From contig JAJQIK010000045.1 in assembly GCA_021199255.1 (NCBI GenBank), forward strand, positions 169,572 to 233,571: 64,000 nt of DNA, written 5' to 3'. Below are positions 42,928 to 52,770 of the stretch, piece after piece; positions within the stretch are counted from its first letter, which is position 1, and each line of letters opens with the position of its first letter. The position numbers and the translations under genes were made by a program. The notes under the pieces are model-generated. The model saw only the letters and a list, made by a program, of their open reading frames with translations, did no database searches and was not told the DNA's origin. This DNA comes from Clostridiales bacterium (lineage in GTDB: Bacteria; Bacillota; Clostridia; Lachnospirales; Lachnospiraceae).

Positions 42928-43059
42928 TAAAATCTGATAAATTGTTTTGGACAAAAATAGGAATGTGTCCCAAAAGGTAACAATTTTGCAAAAAGGGAAA
43001 ATACGACAGAGAAGGGATTCGGGGAAGGCCTTCCAATCGCGGGGGCGGTTACGGCATAC

Positions 43060-43088
43060 TTCACAATTTCCTGAAAATGGGATATGAT
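43060..43088 (+). promoter_or_regulatory. Candidate promoter of the oligo-1,6-glucosidase gene
   Basis: TTCACA (43060-43065), 17-base spacer, TATGAT (43083-43088), 32 bases upstream of the start codon. The 130 bases before it hold no gene. Confidence 0.5.
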
Positions 43089-43119
43089 GATAGCACAATC
43101 AGAAAAGGAGACGGAGAGC

Positions 43120-44841
43120 ATGGAGAAGACATGGTGGAAGAGCAGTGTGGTATATCAGATTTATCCAAGGAGCTTTTGCGACAGCAATGGGGACGGAATA
43201 GGCGATATCAATGGAATCAGGTCTAAATTACAGTATTTAAAGGAGCTGGGGATTGATGTGATATGGTTAAGCCCGGTCTATCAGTCTCCCAATGACGATA
43301 TGGGATATGATATCAGCGACTACCGGGCTATTATGAAGGAATTTGGAACGATGGAGGATTATGACCATATGCTGGAGGAGGCTCATGCGCTGGGGATTAA
43401 GGTGATGATGGATCTGGTGGTAAACCATACCTCCGACGAACATGCGTGGTTTGTGGAGAGCCGGAAGTCCAAGGACAATCCGTATCGCGATTTTTATATC
43501 TGGCGGGACGGCAGGGACGGGAAGGAGCCGAATAACTGGGGTTCCTGCTTCGGCGGCTCCGCGTGGAAATATGATGAGGCGACGGAACAGTATTATCTGC
43601 ATCTGTTTTCCCCGAAACAGCCGGATCTGAACTGGGAAAATGAAGCGGTCAGAAAAAGCGTATATGATATGATGACTTGGTGGTGCGATAAAGGGGTCGA
43701 CGGATTTCGGATGGATGTAATCAGTATGATTTCCAAGGTACAGGCGCTTCCCGATGGGCAGGCCGGCGTAAGCGGCTATGGAGATTTTGGGCCGTACTGT
43801 ATAAACGGGCCGAGGGTTCATGAATTTTTACAGGAGATGAACAGGGAAGTTTTGTCTAAATATGACCTGATTACCGTAGGCGAATGTTCCGGCGTTACGA
43901 TAGAGGAAGCGAAGAAATATGCCTCCTGCGCCGGAAACGAGCTGAATATGGTATTTCAGTTTGAGCATATGGATCTGGACGGCGGAGAGACCTTTAAATG
44001 GAATCACCGGAAGATTAAACTGTCGGAGTTAAAGGCCGTTATGAGTAAGTGGCAGACGCAGCTACAGGGAAAGGCATGGAACAGTCTGTACTGGTGTAAT
44101 CACGACCAGCCCAGAATGATTTCGCGTATGGGAGACGACAGCCCGGAGTATCGTGAGAGGTCGGCCAAAATGCTGGCCACGTGTCTCCATATGCTTCAGG
44201 GAACTCCTTATATTTATCAGGGGGAAGAGCTGGGAATGACCAATTATCCCTTTACCTCGCTGGACGAATTTAGGGATATTGAGAGTATCAACGCTTATCA
44301 TGAGTTGACGGAGGGAGGAATTTTCTCCCCCGAAGAAATGTTTGGTTATATCAGCTACAAGGGGCGGGACAACGCCCGGACTCCCATGCAGTGGGACGAC
44401 GGCGGGCAGGCTGGCTTCACAACGGGAACGCCTTGGATAGCGGTGAATCCCAATTATAAGGAGATTAACGCAAAGGAACAGATGGGGAGGGCGGATTCCG
44501 TATTTCATTATTACCGGAAGCTGATTGCCCTGCGCAGGCAGTACGATATTATTGTGTATGGGGACTATGAACTGCTTTGCCCGGACAGCGAGGAATTATA
44601 TTCCTATCTGCGCGCCTATGGGGAGCAGAAGCTTCTGGTGCTCTGCAATTTTACTTCGGCGGAGATTCCCTATGAATTTCCCAGGCTGCTTCAGAACCGG
44701 AAGGGTGAGCTCCTGATTTCCAATTATAACAGGCAGCAGGCCGCATCGTCCGGGGTTCTGGCGCCTTACGAGGCTATGGCGCTTCTGTTTGGAAGCGCAG
44801 GTTCGGACGATACGGCGGAAACCGGCCTTTACCATAGCTGA
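43120..44841 (+). CDS. malL: GH13 oligo-1,6-glucosidase / alpha-glucosidase
   Basis: A 573-residue cytoplasmic GH13 subfamily 31-type enzyme. It opens with WWKSSVVYQIYPRSFCDSNG and DGIGDINGI, the calcium-site segment typical of the group. Catalytic residues are Asp199 (GFRMDVISM), Glu255 (TVGECSG) and Asp329 (CNHDQPR). DLNWENEAVR and the isomaltase-type GVTIEEA after the acid/base fit an enzyme that cuts alpha-1,6 bonds of isomaltose or limit dextrins; activity on sucrose or trehalose-6-phosphate relatives is possible. AAGGAG before ATG 43120 decides the start. Its end overlaps the last antiporter gene by 13 bases on the opposite strand. Confidence 0.9.
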   Translation: MEKTWWKSSVVYQIYPRSFCDSNGDGIGDINGIRSKLQYLKELGIDVIWLSPVYQSPNDDMGYDISDYRAIMKEFGTMEDYDHMLEEAHALGIKVMMDLVVNHTSDEHAWFVESRKSKDNPYRDFYIWRDGRDGKEPNNWGSCFGGSAWKYDEATEQYYLHLFSPKQPDLNWENEAVRKSVYDMMTWWCDKGVDGFRMDVISMISKVQALPDGQAGVSGYGDFGPYCINGPRVHEFLQEMNREVLSKYDLITVGECSGVTIEEAKKYASCAGNELNMVFQFEHMDLDGGETFKWNHRKIKLSELKAVMSKWQTQLQGKAWNSLYWCNHDQPRMISRMGDDSPEYRERSAKMLATCLHMLQGTPYIYQGEELGMTNYPFTSLDEFRDIESINAYHELTEGGIFSPEEMFGYISYKGRDNARTPMQWDDGGQAGFTTGTPWIAVNPNYKEINAKEQMGRADSVFHYYRKLIALRRQYDIIVYGDYELLCPDSEELYSYLRAYGEQKLLVLCNFTSAEIPYEFPRLLQNRKGELLISNYNRQQAASSGVLAPYEAMALLFGSAGSDDTAETGLYHS

Positions 44842-46961
44842 AAGACATCTCTCAGGAAAAGGTAAATCACGGTAAAGATCAGGCCAATACAGAATTGCAG
44901 CAGGCCGAAGGACAGGCTGCGGTTAATTACCGCGCTATTTTCTGACCACTGCTGATGCCACATTGCGAATTTATGATCGTAATCTGTCTTGCGGGGCTGC
45001 TTTTTGCGGAATGTCTTATTGCCCAGCTTTTGTAATCCTTCCGCTATGGAAGCGCACATATGACTCAGTTGAGTACCTTCCGCAAGCTCCTGGGGCAGTT
45101 TACTGTCCCGATAGATGGTTTTGCGCAGCAGGACAACCAGGGTATCTACGAGGCTGTCCAGAATACGGCACAGGAAGCCGAACACGGCGGGCAGAATTTT
45201 CAGCAGCAGGGGGCGGTAGACCATATCCTCCAGGTCAAGATATCGATACCAGCGGTTGATATAGCTTCTGGAAGCGCTTCCGGCGCCGTCCTTTTTCATC
45301 AGCCATAGGCGGACAACGAGGAGGTAGACCAAGGCTCCGATAACAAGAGAGATAGCCGCGCCCTTTAAATTGGTCAGGGAGAAATAGGATACCTGGGGTG
45401 CGGCTGCTTTTACCTGCATAAATCCCTGTCCTATGTCGGCCAGCCCGTTCATAATGACGCCGGGGAAGAATCCCATGAGCGGCAGCAGGGTGGCGCTGAC
45501 GCCCAGCGCAAAAGCGCTGGCTTTATTCATGTATCTGCCCTTCAGGGCGTCGTAGGCTGCCTGTACGGATTCGTCCCGGTTCTTTTCGAGGAAAATACAG
45601 ACATAAAGCTTGGTCATATAGGCCACGGTCAGACCGCCGCTGATCAGGAAAATCCACTCGATCGCTTTCACCCAGCCGACGCTGAATATGCCTGTAGCAG
45701 CGCCTTCTCTCAGCAGTTCCAGATATTCCACAATACTTTCATGGATCAGCGTTTTGCTGATGTAACCGTTCCAGAGGGGCACGCCGCCGATACCGAGGGC
45801 GCCCATCAGGAAAATATAATTCAGCAGGGGCTTTTTGCGCCCGAAACCACGGATATCATTCAGGTCGAGTTTATGCACGTTCATAAAGATCACTCCGGCG
45901 GCCATAAAGAGCGCCAGCTTAATCAGGGAATGATTCATCATATGAAGCATACTGCCTCTTACCGCCAGAAAATTTTCCTCTCCCAGCAGGCCGGACATTC
46001 CTACGCCCACCAGAATAAATCCGATCTGGGAAACGGAGGAGCAGGCAAGGGTTCTTTTCAGATCCACAGAGAACAGGGCAAGCACCGCGCCGACCACCAT
46101 TGTGCACACGCCGATGATCAGGATTAAGCTTCCCCAGGAGGTACTGCCCAGGAAAAGATAGGACGTCAGGATCAAAATACCGTACATTCCCGCCTTGGTC
46201 AGAATACCGGACAGCAGCGCCGACGCCGGAGCAGGAGCTACCGGATGCGCCTTAGGAAGCCAGATGTGCAGGGGAAAAGCGCCCGCTTTAGCACCAAAGC
46301 CAAACAGCATACAGATTCCTGCGATCCAAAGTCTGACGGTTTCCGTGCCGGAGAGATCGAGTCGGCTATAGGCGCCTGTCAGTTCCGTAAAGAATAAGGT
46401 GCCGGTCACGTCATACAGCAGGAAAATCCCCATCAGCATGACAAGACCGCCGATGATTGCCACGGCCAGATAAGTTTCCGCAGCCCGCAGAGATTCTTTT
46501 CGTTCATCATGGGCAACCCATACATAAGAGGTAAAGGACATCATTTCAAAGAAGATAAAGGTGGTATAGAAGTCTGCGGAGAGGAATACCCCTTCCGTGG
46601 CTCCTAAGGTCAGCAACAGGAACAGATAGTATCGGTTCCTGTTGTGATAATGCGAGAAATACTCCCTGGAAAAGAGCGTACTCATAAACCACATAAACGC
46701 GGCGATCATTCCGTATACGGCGCGGAACCCGTCTATGGTAAAGTGCAGGCCCATGCCGCAGACATAGGGGATTTCTGCAAGGGTTTCCGGAGCGCCGGCG
46801 GTCAGAACCTGTATCAATAAATATACGCACAATCCGAAGATAACGCCTGTGACCACATTGGCCAGACAGCTTCTGGCCGCCTTGTGGAAACGTCCCAGAA
46901 GGTAGCAGAGGATTGCCGATATCATAGGCAGAAAAACAACGGTATAAATAAGTGTATTCAT
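44829..46961 (-). CDS. NuoL/MrpA-like proton-translocating subunit
   Basis: A 710-residue polytopic membrane protein, the last gene of the antiporter operon. The core (about residues 90-410) is the complex I antiporter-like fold: SADFYTTFIFFEMMSFTSYV with the conserved helix-5 Glu, and FGFGAKAGAFPLHIWLPKAH with the central lysine and the family PVAPAPASALLSG. A C-terminal extension with two further helices and a charged loop (RKTIYRDSKLPQELAEGTQL) makes it longer than its three paralogues and like NuoL or MrpA in size. It should move H+ or Na+ as part of the complex. It lacks the MrpA C-terminal DUF4040 domain, which is a separate gene at 52763. Confidence 0.88.
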   Translation of the reverse strand: MNTLIYTVVFLPMISAILCYLLGRFHKAARSCLANVVTGVIFGLCVYLLIQVLTAGAPETLAEIPYVCGMGLHFTIDGFRAVYGMIAAFMWFMSTLFSREYFSHYHNRNRYYLFLLLTLGATEGVFLSADFYTTFIFFEMMSFTSYVWVAHDERKESLRAAETYLAVAIIGGLVMLMGIFLLYDVTGTLFFTELTGAYSRLDLSGTETVRLWIAGICMLFGFGAKAGAFPLHIWLPKAHPVAPAPASALLSGILTKAGMYGILILTSYLFLGSTSWGSLILIIGVCTMVVGAVLALFSVDLKRTLACSSVSQIGFILVGVGMSGLLGEENFLAVRGSMLHMMNHSLIKLALFMAAGVIFMNVHKLDLNDIRGFGRKKPLLNYIFLMGALGIGGVPLWNGYISKTLIHESIVEYLELLREGAATGIFSVGWVKAIEWIFLISGGLTVAYMTKLYVCIFLEKNRDESVQAAYDALKGRYMNKASAFALGVSATLLPLMGFFPGVIMNGLADIGQGFMQVKAAAPQVSYFSLTNLKGAAISLVIGALVYLLVVRLWLMKKDGAGSASRSYINRWYRYLDLEDMVYRPLLLKILPAVFGFLCRILDSLVDTLVVLLRKTIYRDSKLPQELAEGTQLSHMCASIAEGLQKLGNKTFRKKQPRKTDYDHKFAMWHQQWSENSAVINRSLSFGLLQFCIGLIFTVIYLFLRDVFQLW

Positions 46962-46972
46962 ACGGAGCCTCC

Positions 46973-48436
46973 TTAATATAAGCCAGCCGCCACGTCATAG
47001 AGGAAATCCATCAGCGGCTGGGAGTAAACGCCAAACAAAATAATAAAGAAAGTAAATACAAACAGCGGAACCAGCATTTTCCAGTTAGGGTCTTTTACGC
47101 CGTCCAGGGCGCTGTAGTCAAAATCCTTGCCGGGAAAGAAAGCGCGTACTACGATGGACAGCATATAGATAGCCGTCAGCAGTGCGGAAACCAGCAGACA
47201 GGCGATTCCGAAATAGGCTATCGTGTTGCCGCTTTCCACCGCGGCGGAGGCGAGATTCCATTTACTGATAAAGCCCGCCAGTCCGGGAACGCCCATCAGG
47301 GCGAAAGCGGATATGGTAAAGACGCCGAATATGCAGGGCATTTTATAGCCCATACCGTCTAATTCATGTACATAATTTTTGCCGGTCTGATGAATAATAG
47401 CGCCCGCGCAGAAGAAGGAGCTGATCTTCATAACCGCATGAATCACCAGATGAGACAGTGCGCCTGCCAGTCCCAGAGGCGTCATAATGACGGCGCCGAA
47501 GAGAATATAAGACAGGTTGCTGATGGTGGAGTAGGCCAGACGTCTTTTTAAGTGCGTTTCCTTTACGGCGCGGCTGCAACCATATACAATCGTAAACATG
47601 ACAATAATCATGACGGTGGTCTGCGCCCAGGTGCCCTGGAGGAAATCCGTACCGAAGCTGTAATAGGTCAGACGTATAATGGCGAAAGCGCCGGATTTGA
47701 CCACTGCCACCGCGTGGAGCAGGGCGGTAACCGGGGTAGGCGCAACGCCCGCCTGGGGCAGCCATGAGTTGAACGGGCAGACTGCCGCTTTCACGCCGAA
47801 GCCCATAAACGCTATTACATATATCAGCAGTAGAATATTAGTCTTATCTCCGATTTTGGCAGGGTCAAGCACACCGCCGAAAATGAAATTATTGGTGGAG
47901 CCGTAAACGATAATCATAATCAAGCCGAGGAAAGCGAAAGCCGCGCCGCCTAAGGAATAATACAGATATTTCCGGCTGGCGAGAATGGCTTCTCTGGTCA
48001 GCGTGTGCATGACTAAGGGAACCGTAACCAACGTTAATAATTCATAGAAAAAGTACATGGTCAGCAGGTTGGCGGCCAGCGCAATGCCGAGCGTTACGCC
48101 GTAGGTCATGGTATAGAATAAAAAGAAAATCTTTTCATGCTCCTCTTTGGTCATATACTCGAACGCATACAGAGTGGCAAAGGGCCATAACGCGGAAACC
48201 AGTCCCGCAAAGACCATGCTCATACCGTCTACGCGGAAGCTGATGTTCAGGTTTCCCGTAAAGTGAGCCAGTACAAAGGCGCTGTCGGAATGATGCAGCA
48301 GCAGATACCATACAAGGATACTGTTGAGAACAACCGCACATTCCAGAAAGATTTCCCAGTGGCTTCTCTTTTTAAAGGGAAGCAGCGGTACTAAAATGCC
48401 GGCTATCAATGGGAGTAAAATTACTAAAATAATCAT
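46973..48436 (-). CDS. MrpD/NuoN-like antiporter subunit (copy 3)
   Basis: A 487-residue membrane protein with about 14 helices. The helix-5 region is TMYFFYELLTLVTVPLVMHT and the lysine helix is FGVKAAVCPFNSWLPQAGVAP, followed by TPVTALLHAVAVVKSG, the usual fold of MrpD/NuoM/NuoN. It lies 11 bases upstream of the large NuoL-like gene with GGAGG-type spacing. Confidence 0.88.
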   Translation of the reverse strand: MIILVILLPLIAGILVPLLPFKKRSHWEIFLECAVVLNSILVWYLLLHHSDSAFVLAHFTGNLNISFRVDGMSMVFAGLVSALWPFATLYAFEYMTKEEHEKIFFLFYTMTYGVTLGIALAANLLTMYFFYELLTLVTVPLVMHTLTREAILASRKYLYYSLGGAAFAFLGLIMIIVYGSTNNFIFGGVLDPAKIGDKTNILLLIYVIAFMGFGVKAAVCPFNSWLPQAGVAPTPVTALLHAVAVVKSGAFAIIRLTYYSFGTDFLQGTWAQTTVMIIVMFTIVYGCSRAVKETHLKRRLAYSTISNLSYILFGAVIMTPLGLAGALSHLVIHAVMKISSFFCAGAIIHQTGKNYVHELDGMGYKMPCIFGVFTISAFALMGVPGLAGFISKWNLASAAVESGNTIAYFGIACLLVSALLTAIYMLSIVVRAFFPGKDFDYSALDGVKDPNWKMLVPLFVFTFFIILFGVYSQPLMDFLYDVAAGLY

Positions 48437-48452
48437 AACTGCTTCTCCTTTC

Positions 48453-49925
48453 TTACAATATCGCGCTGATGATCCCGGTCAGGGAATCTATCAACGGGGT
48501 TGGGAATAAACCGATTAAAACTGACAGGATTGTCAGAATTAGTAACGGTATGGTCATCAAGCGGGACGGCTCCTGTTTCCTGAAATGCTCATAGTCATAA
48601 TCTGCACCGGGGAAAAAGCCCTGAATGGTAAGCGGCAGCAGATAACCCGCAGTCAGCAGGGCGCTGACAAGCAGGATAACGGGGCCAAGCCAAGAAAATA
48701 CCGGAATGGCGCTCTTCAGGGAGCCGCTGGCCAGATACCATTTGCTGATAAAGCCTCCTGTGGGCGGAATACCGATCAGCCCCAGCGAGACAATCGTATA
48801 GCACCACATGGTCAGAGGCATTTCCTTGCCGATGCCGCGAAGCTCGTCTACCCGGGTTTTGCCTGTGGTATAGATGATAGCGCCGGCGCAGAGGAACAGG
48901 GTCGATTTGATAAATCCGTGAGCCAGCACATGGAGAAGGCTGCCCGTTACGGAATCGGCGTCCATAAGCGCAAGTCCGAATAAAATATAGGAAAGCTGAC
49001 TTACGGTAGAGTAGGCAAGCCGCTTTTTCAGAACTTTTTCACGGTATGCGAGCATGGAACCCATAAATACGGTAATCAGGGCAAGAGTAAGCCATGCGGT
49101 CTGAACCCAGGTGCCCCGCAGGAAGGAAGCGCCGAAAATGTAATAAACCAGGCGGACAACCGCCAAAATCCCCGCCTTGACGATTACGGCGGAAAGAACC
49201 GCAGATGCCGGGGCGGGAGCCACCGGGTGAGCGGTGGGCAGCCATGCGTGCATGGGGAACATTCCCGCTTTTACACTGAAGCCCAGAATCATGACAAAGG
49301 CGGCAATCAGTAAAAGCCCGGTGTGTCCAGCCGCAGAGGCAGAGTTCAGTACGCCTCCCGCGGTAAAGGTTAAGCTGTCGCCGTAATGATAAATAAAGTA
49401 AAGGCCAAACAGGGCGGCATAAGCGCCGCATAAGGAGTAAAATAAGTATTTCAGGCCTGCCATAATGGCCTCCCTGCTGCCGTTGTGTAATACCAGGGGC
49501 ATGGAGGATAAGGTCAGGATTTCAAAGAACAGGTAAAAAGTGATCAGGTTGCCCGCAAAGCACAGTCCGTTCAGCACACCGAATACGATCAGATAATAAC
49601 CGTAATATCGCTTCTCCTTGGTTTCATGCTTCATATACTCGAAGGAAAAGAAACCGGCACAGAGAAAAATGATCATGGTCATGGCGGCGAAGACGACGCT
49701 GACGGCGTCAATCTTAAAGCAGATCGGCAGCGACCGGGTCAGGTGAAACAAGGTAAAATCCACGCCATATGCCGTAAACAGCGCGGAAACGACCAGTAAG
49801 CCGGTGAGCGTCAGACAGACGCCCACGGTAATCAGCAGATTCCGCCTGCCGGCGTTCTCCCTTTTGATGAAAAGGCAGACTCCGGCGAAAATCGGAAAGA
49901 ATATAGATAAAAGAATCAGATACAT
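48453..49925 (-). CDS. MrpD/NuoM-like antiporter subunit (copy 2)
   Basis: A 490-residue paralogue of its neighbours. ITFYLFFEILTLSSMPLVLH gives the helix-5 Glu, and LGFSVKAGMFPMHAWLPTAH followed by PVAPAPASAVLSAVIVKAG gives the lysine helix and the proline-rich loop. ISKWYLASGSL is near the C-terminus. Gap to the next gene is 16 bases. Confidence 0.88.
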   Translation of the reverse strand: MYLILLSIFFPIFAGVCLFIKRENAGRRNLLITVGVCLTLTGLLVVSALFTAYGVDFTLFHLTRSLPICFKIDAVSVVFAAMTMIIFLCAGFFSFEYMKHETKEKRYYGYYLIVFGVLNGLCFAGNLITFYLFFEILTLSSMPLVLHNGSREAIMAGLKYLFYSLCGAYAALFGLYFIYHYGDSLTFTAGGVLNSASAAGHTGLLLIAAFVMILGFSVKAGMFPMHAWLPTAHPVAPAPASAVLSAVIVKAGILAVVRLVYYIFGASFLRGTWVQTAWLTLALITVFMGSMLAYREKVLKKRLAYSTVSQLSYILFGLALMDADSVTGSLLHVLAHGFIKSTLFLCAGAIIYTTGKTRVDELRGIGKEMPLTMWCYTIVSLGLIGIPPTGGFISKWYLASGSLKSAIPVFSWLGPVILLVSALLTAGYLLPLTIQGFFPGADYDYEHFRKQEPSRLMTIPLLILTILSVLIGLFPTPLIDSLTGIISAIL

Positions 49926-49937
49926 GTCGCCGCCTCC

Positions 49938-51431
49938 TTACGCAAACATGGCAAGACCCTGTTCGATCATATCTACGATCGGCTGGGAGTTAATGCCTAA
50001 GATAATATTCAGAACGATAAATAACACCAACACAACGGCATATAATTTCATATCCTTGAAGGTTACGCTGGGATAAGCTGTTGCTTCCACCGGCGTATAG
50101 ATCCGAATTACCGTTTTCATAAAGTAAATCGCATTTAAGATCGTGCTGACGCCTAAAACGATCAGCGCGGGCAGCATCTTGCCGTTTATCTGAACCGCGG
50201 CCTGTGCAAACAGCAGCTTACTGATAAAACCGGAAAACAGCGGTATGCCCACCATGGAGAGAGAGCCCACCGTAAAGGTAACGCCCGCCCATTTGTTGCG
50301 GTACGCGGAGCCGGTCAATTCAATAAATTTACGGCTGCCGCCGGAAACGTCGGTCAGACCGATGGCGGCGATAAAGAGCAGGGATTTGGTAGCCGCGTGG
50401 GAGAGCATATGGAACACACTGGCCACCATACCGTACTGGGTGCCCATGCCAAAGCCCATATAAATGTACCCGATCTGTGCTACCGAGGAGTAGGCGATCA
50501 TTCTGCGGATATCATTTTCCCAGATAGCGCTCAGGGAGCCGAAAATCATACCCATTAAACCGAAAACAAACAGCACGTCAATTATTCTTGTGTTAATAAA
50601 GATATCAAACCCAATGACGCGGTAGATAATCTTAATCAGAAGAAAAATGTAGCCCTTGGATACCAGGCTGGACAATATGGCGGCGGAGGATACTGTGGAG
50701 TAGCCGTAGGCGTCAGGCAGCCATGCATGGAACGGGAATAAGGCGCTCTTAATGCAAAGCCCCACCGTCATCAGGGCAATGGAAACAATCAGGGGGATAT
50801 TGTACTCACCCTGAGCCACGATGGCGGCGATAGACTCCTTCATATTACTCATAAGAAGATGTCCGGTCAGGTCATACAGCATACATAAGCCGAGCAGCAG
50901 CAGGCCGGAACCCAGAAGGCTCATAATCATATATCTGACGGCGGCTTCAATGGTTCTGCCCACCTGCCGGATCATAATCAGGCCGCAGGCGGATATGGTG
51001 TTGATCTCCACGAAAACGTATGCCGTAAACATATCGTTGGTATATACCAGCGCCAGCAGGGAGCTTAGGAGAAGATTTGTCAGCACATAGTAAAGAAAAA
51101 CCTTGTTTTCCTCCACCTCCTTCACCAGCTTATGCTGGCCGCCTAAAAGGGACAGCAGCATAATGATACAGAAAAATAACGCCATTCCCGCTTCCAGTAC
51201 GCCGGCACGGATTTCGTTGCCCCAGGGAGCGGGGAACTTACCCATGACATAGACGAAGGATTCGCCTGTGGAAAGCGTGTAAAACAGGGTGCAGGCGCTT
51301 AAAAACGTTACAATCAGCAATAAAGCGATATTAATCCATCTGGCGGTTCTGCCTCTCAGCCCGGAGCTGATAATCCCCGCGAACAGGCAGAGCATGATGG
51401 AGATACAGGGAAAGTTCCGTATGAAATCCAT
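49938..51431 (-). CDS. MrpD/NuoM-like antiporter subunit (copy 1)
   Basis: A 497-residue paralogue. DMFTAYVFVEINTISACGLI carries the helix-5 Glu and LCIKSALFPFHAWLPDAYGY the lysine helix. It is the first of four antiporter-like subunits after the MrpC gene, in the position of MrpD/MbhH. The start codon directly abuts the mrpC stop. Confidence 0.88.
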   Translation of the reverse strand: MDFIRNFPCISIMLCLFAGIISSGLRGRTARWINIALLLIVTFLSACTLFYTLSTGESFVYVMGKFPAPWGNEIRAGVLEAGMALFFCIIMLLSLLGGQHKLVKEVEENKVFLYYVLTNLLLSSLLALVYTNDMFTAYVFVEINTISACGLIMIRQVGRTIEAAVRYMIMSLLGSGLLLLGLCMLYDLTGHLLMSNMKESIAAIVAQGEYNIPLIVSIALMTVGLCIKSALFPFHAWLPDAYGYSTVSSAAILSSLVSKGYIFLLIKIIYRVIGFDIFINTRIIDVLFVFGLMGMIFGSLSAIWENDIRRMIAYSSVAQIGYIYMGFGMGTQYGMVASVFHMLSHAATKSLLFIAAIGLTDVSGGSRKFIELTGSAYRNKWAGVTFTVGSLSMVGIPLFSGFISKLLFAQAAVQINGKMLPALIVLGVSTILNAIYFMKTVIRIYTPVEATAYPSVTFKDMKLYAVVLVLFIVLNIILGINSQPIVDMIEQGLAMFA

Positions 51432-51806
51432 TTACAGCCCCTCCCTTTTTAATGAAGTAGAAATCTCGTCCAGATCCAGCGTATGATAACGCCTGTACAG
51501 ACGGATCGTTAACGCCAGCATTAACGCGCTGACGGAAACGGATACCACGATACCGGTCAGCACCAGACCGCTGGGAACCGGATTGATATAGGCCTCCACG
51601 CTGGTTACGCCGTCCGTCACGATAGGAGCCACACGCCCCTCGATATAGCCTTTTTCCGCCAGGAACAGATAAATCGCGGTGTCCATGATATTAAGGCCTA
51701 TAATCTTCTTAATTAAATTAGACTGTAATAGTAGATTGCCAAAGCCGATACCGAACAGAATCATGGCAACCGCTTCGCCGTAGTTGGTCAATAAGTTCGC
51801 GCCCAT
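51432..51806 (-). CDS. mrpC: MrpC/NuoK-like subunit
   Basis: A 124-residue protein with three transmembrane helices: NYGEAVAMILFGIGFGNLLL, IKKIIGLNIMDTAIYLFLAE and VLTGIVVSVSVSALMLAL. This is the NuoK/MrpC fold. The segment between helices 2 and 3 (EGRVAPIVTDGVTSVEAYIN then PVPSGLVLT) is typical of MrpC/MbhG. It abuts its neighbours on both sides. Confidence 0.9.
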   Translation of the reverse strand: MGANLLTNYGEAVAMILFGIGFGNLLLQSNLIKKIIGLNIMDTAIYLFLAEKGYIEGRVAPIVTDGVTSVEAYINPVPSGLVLTGIVVSVSVSALMLALTIRLYRRYHTLDLDEISTSLKREGL

Positions 51807-51807
51807 T

Positions 51808-52770
51808 TTACAGCCCTCCTCTTCTGAATAATGCGTAGAATGCGTACATGGTGCAGGCCACCTCCAGCCCCACGCAGATATTAATGGGCAGGATGATGCC
51901 GCCGCTTAGGATATGTCCGGCGATTCCCAGCGGAATATGATTCTCGATGCCGTTAGCCCCTGTCATATAGAAATAAGTACCGATCAGGCCGTACATACAC
52001 AACGCGGTTATTTTCGCGATTTTATAAACGTGCTCATTGAAAAATTCCTGCGTTTTCTTAAAGCCGAAGGAGCATACATACAGAATCAGCCCGGCGCCTA
52101 TAATAGCGCCGCCGGAGAAACCGCCTCCCGGAGACAAGTGCCCGTTTAAAATAATATAAATGCCGAAGATAAAAATGATCGGGCAGAGGACGAAAGCCAC
52201 GCCCTGCAGGATCATATCGTTTTTAGGCTCAAAACGTCGGTCGTTCTGCACTTCCTGTTTCTTTAAAAGCTCGTCGTCGATCATCAGAAGAATCATAACG
52301 CAGCAGGTGGCGATAAACAGCACGTTGGTTTCGCCAAAGGTATCAAAGGCCCTGTAGGTCAGAATCATGCCGGATACAATATTGAGCGCGCCGGTTTCCT
52401 CTAACCCCTGTTCAATATAACGCTCGGCCACAGTATTGCTGGCAGGGTTGGAGGCGTCGCCGGTAGGCGGCAGCCAGGATACGGTCACCAGCAGCAGCAC
52501 AACCAGCGCGATACAGAACAGAAGGGCGGCCGCCTTATAAATCCGGTAGAAGAGAAAGAGCAGCTTGTTATGTTTGGTATCATAGACCTTATCCCGAAGC
52601 ATCTGCGCTTCGCTCATCCGTTCCACAATCGTAGCTTCCGGCACAACCTTTTCCTTCTGAGGCTGCATTTCTACTTCTCCCAGATAGGGGTCCTTTTCGC
52701 CGGACAGCCAGCGGAAGAACCGGAAAGAGCCGGTTTTTTCATATTCGTCCTTAGATTTTAATTTACTCAT
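51808..52770 (-). CDS. MbhE/MrpB-like fusion subunit
   Basis: A 320-residue subunit. A soluble charged N-terminus of about 75 residues (MSKLKSKDEYEKTGSFRFF) is followed by a hydrophobic helix and the MrpA-C/MbhE-like part (GALNIVSGMILTYRAFDTFG, NVLFIATCCVMILLM). Next comes an MnhB/MrpB domain with GVAFVLCPIIFIFGIYIILN and the hallmark GHLSPGGGFSGGAI. Two normally separate subunits thus appear fused. Start ATG 52770 is chosen because GGAGCAG precedes it; it overlaps the end of the upstream gene. Confidence 0.8.
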   Translation of the reverse strand: MSKLKSKDEYEKTGSFRFFRWLSGEKDPYLGEVEMQPQKEKVVPEATIVERMSEAQMLRDKVYDTKHNKLLFLFYRIYKAAALLFCIALVVLLLVTVSWLPPTGDASNPASNTVAERYIEQGLEETGALNIVSGMILTYRAFDTFGETNVLFIATCCVMILLMIDDELLKKQEVQNDRRFEPKNDMILQGVAFVLCPIIFIFGIYIILNGHLSPGGGFSGGAIIGAGLILYVCSFGFKKTQEFFNEHVYKIAKITALCMYGLIGTYFYMTGANGIENHIPLGIAGHILSGGIILPINICVGLEVACTMYAFYALFRRGGL

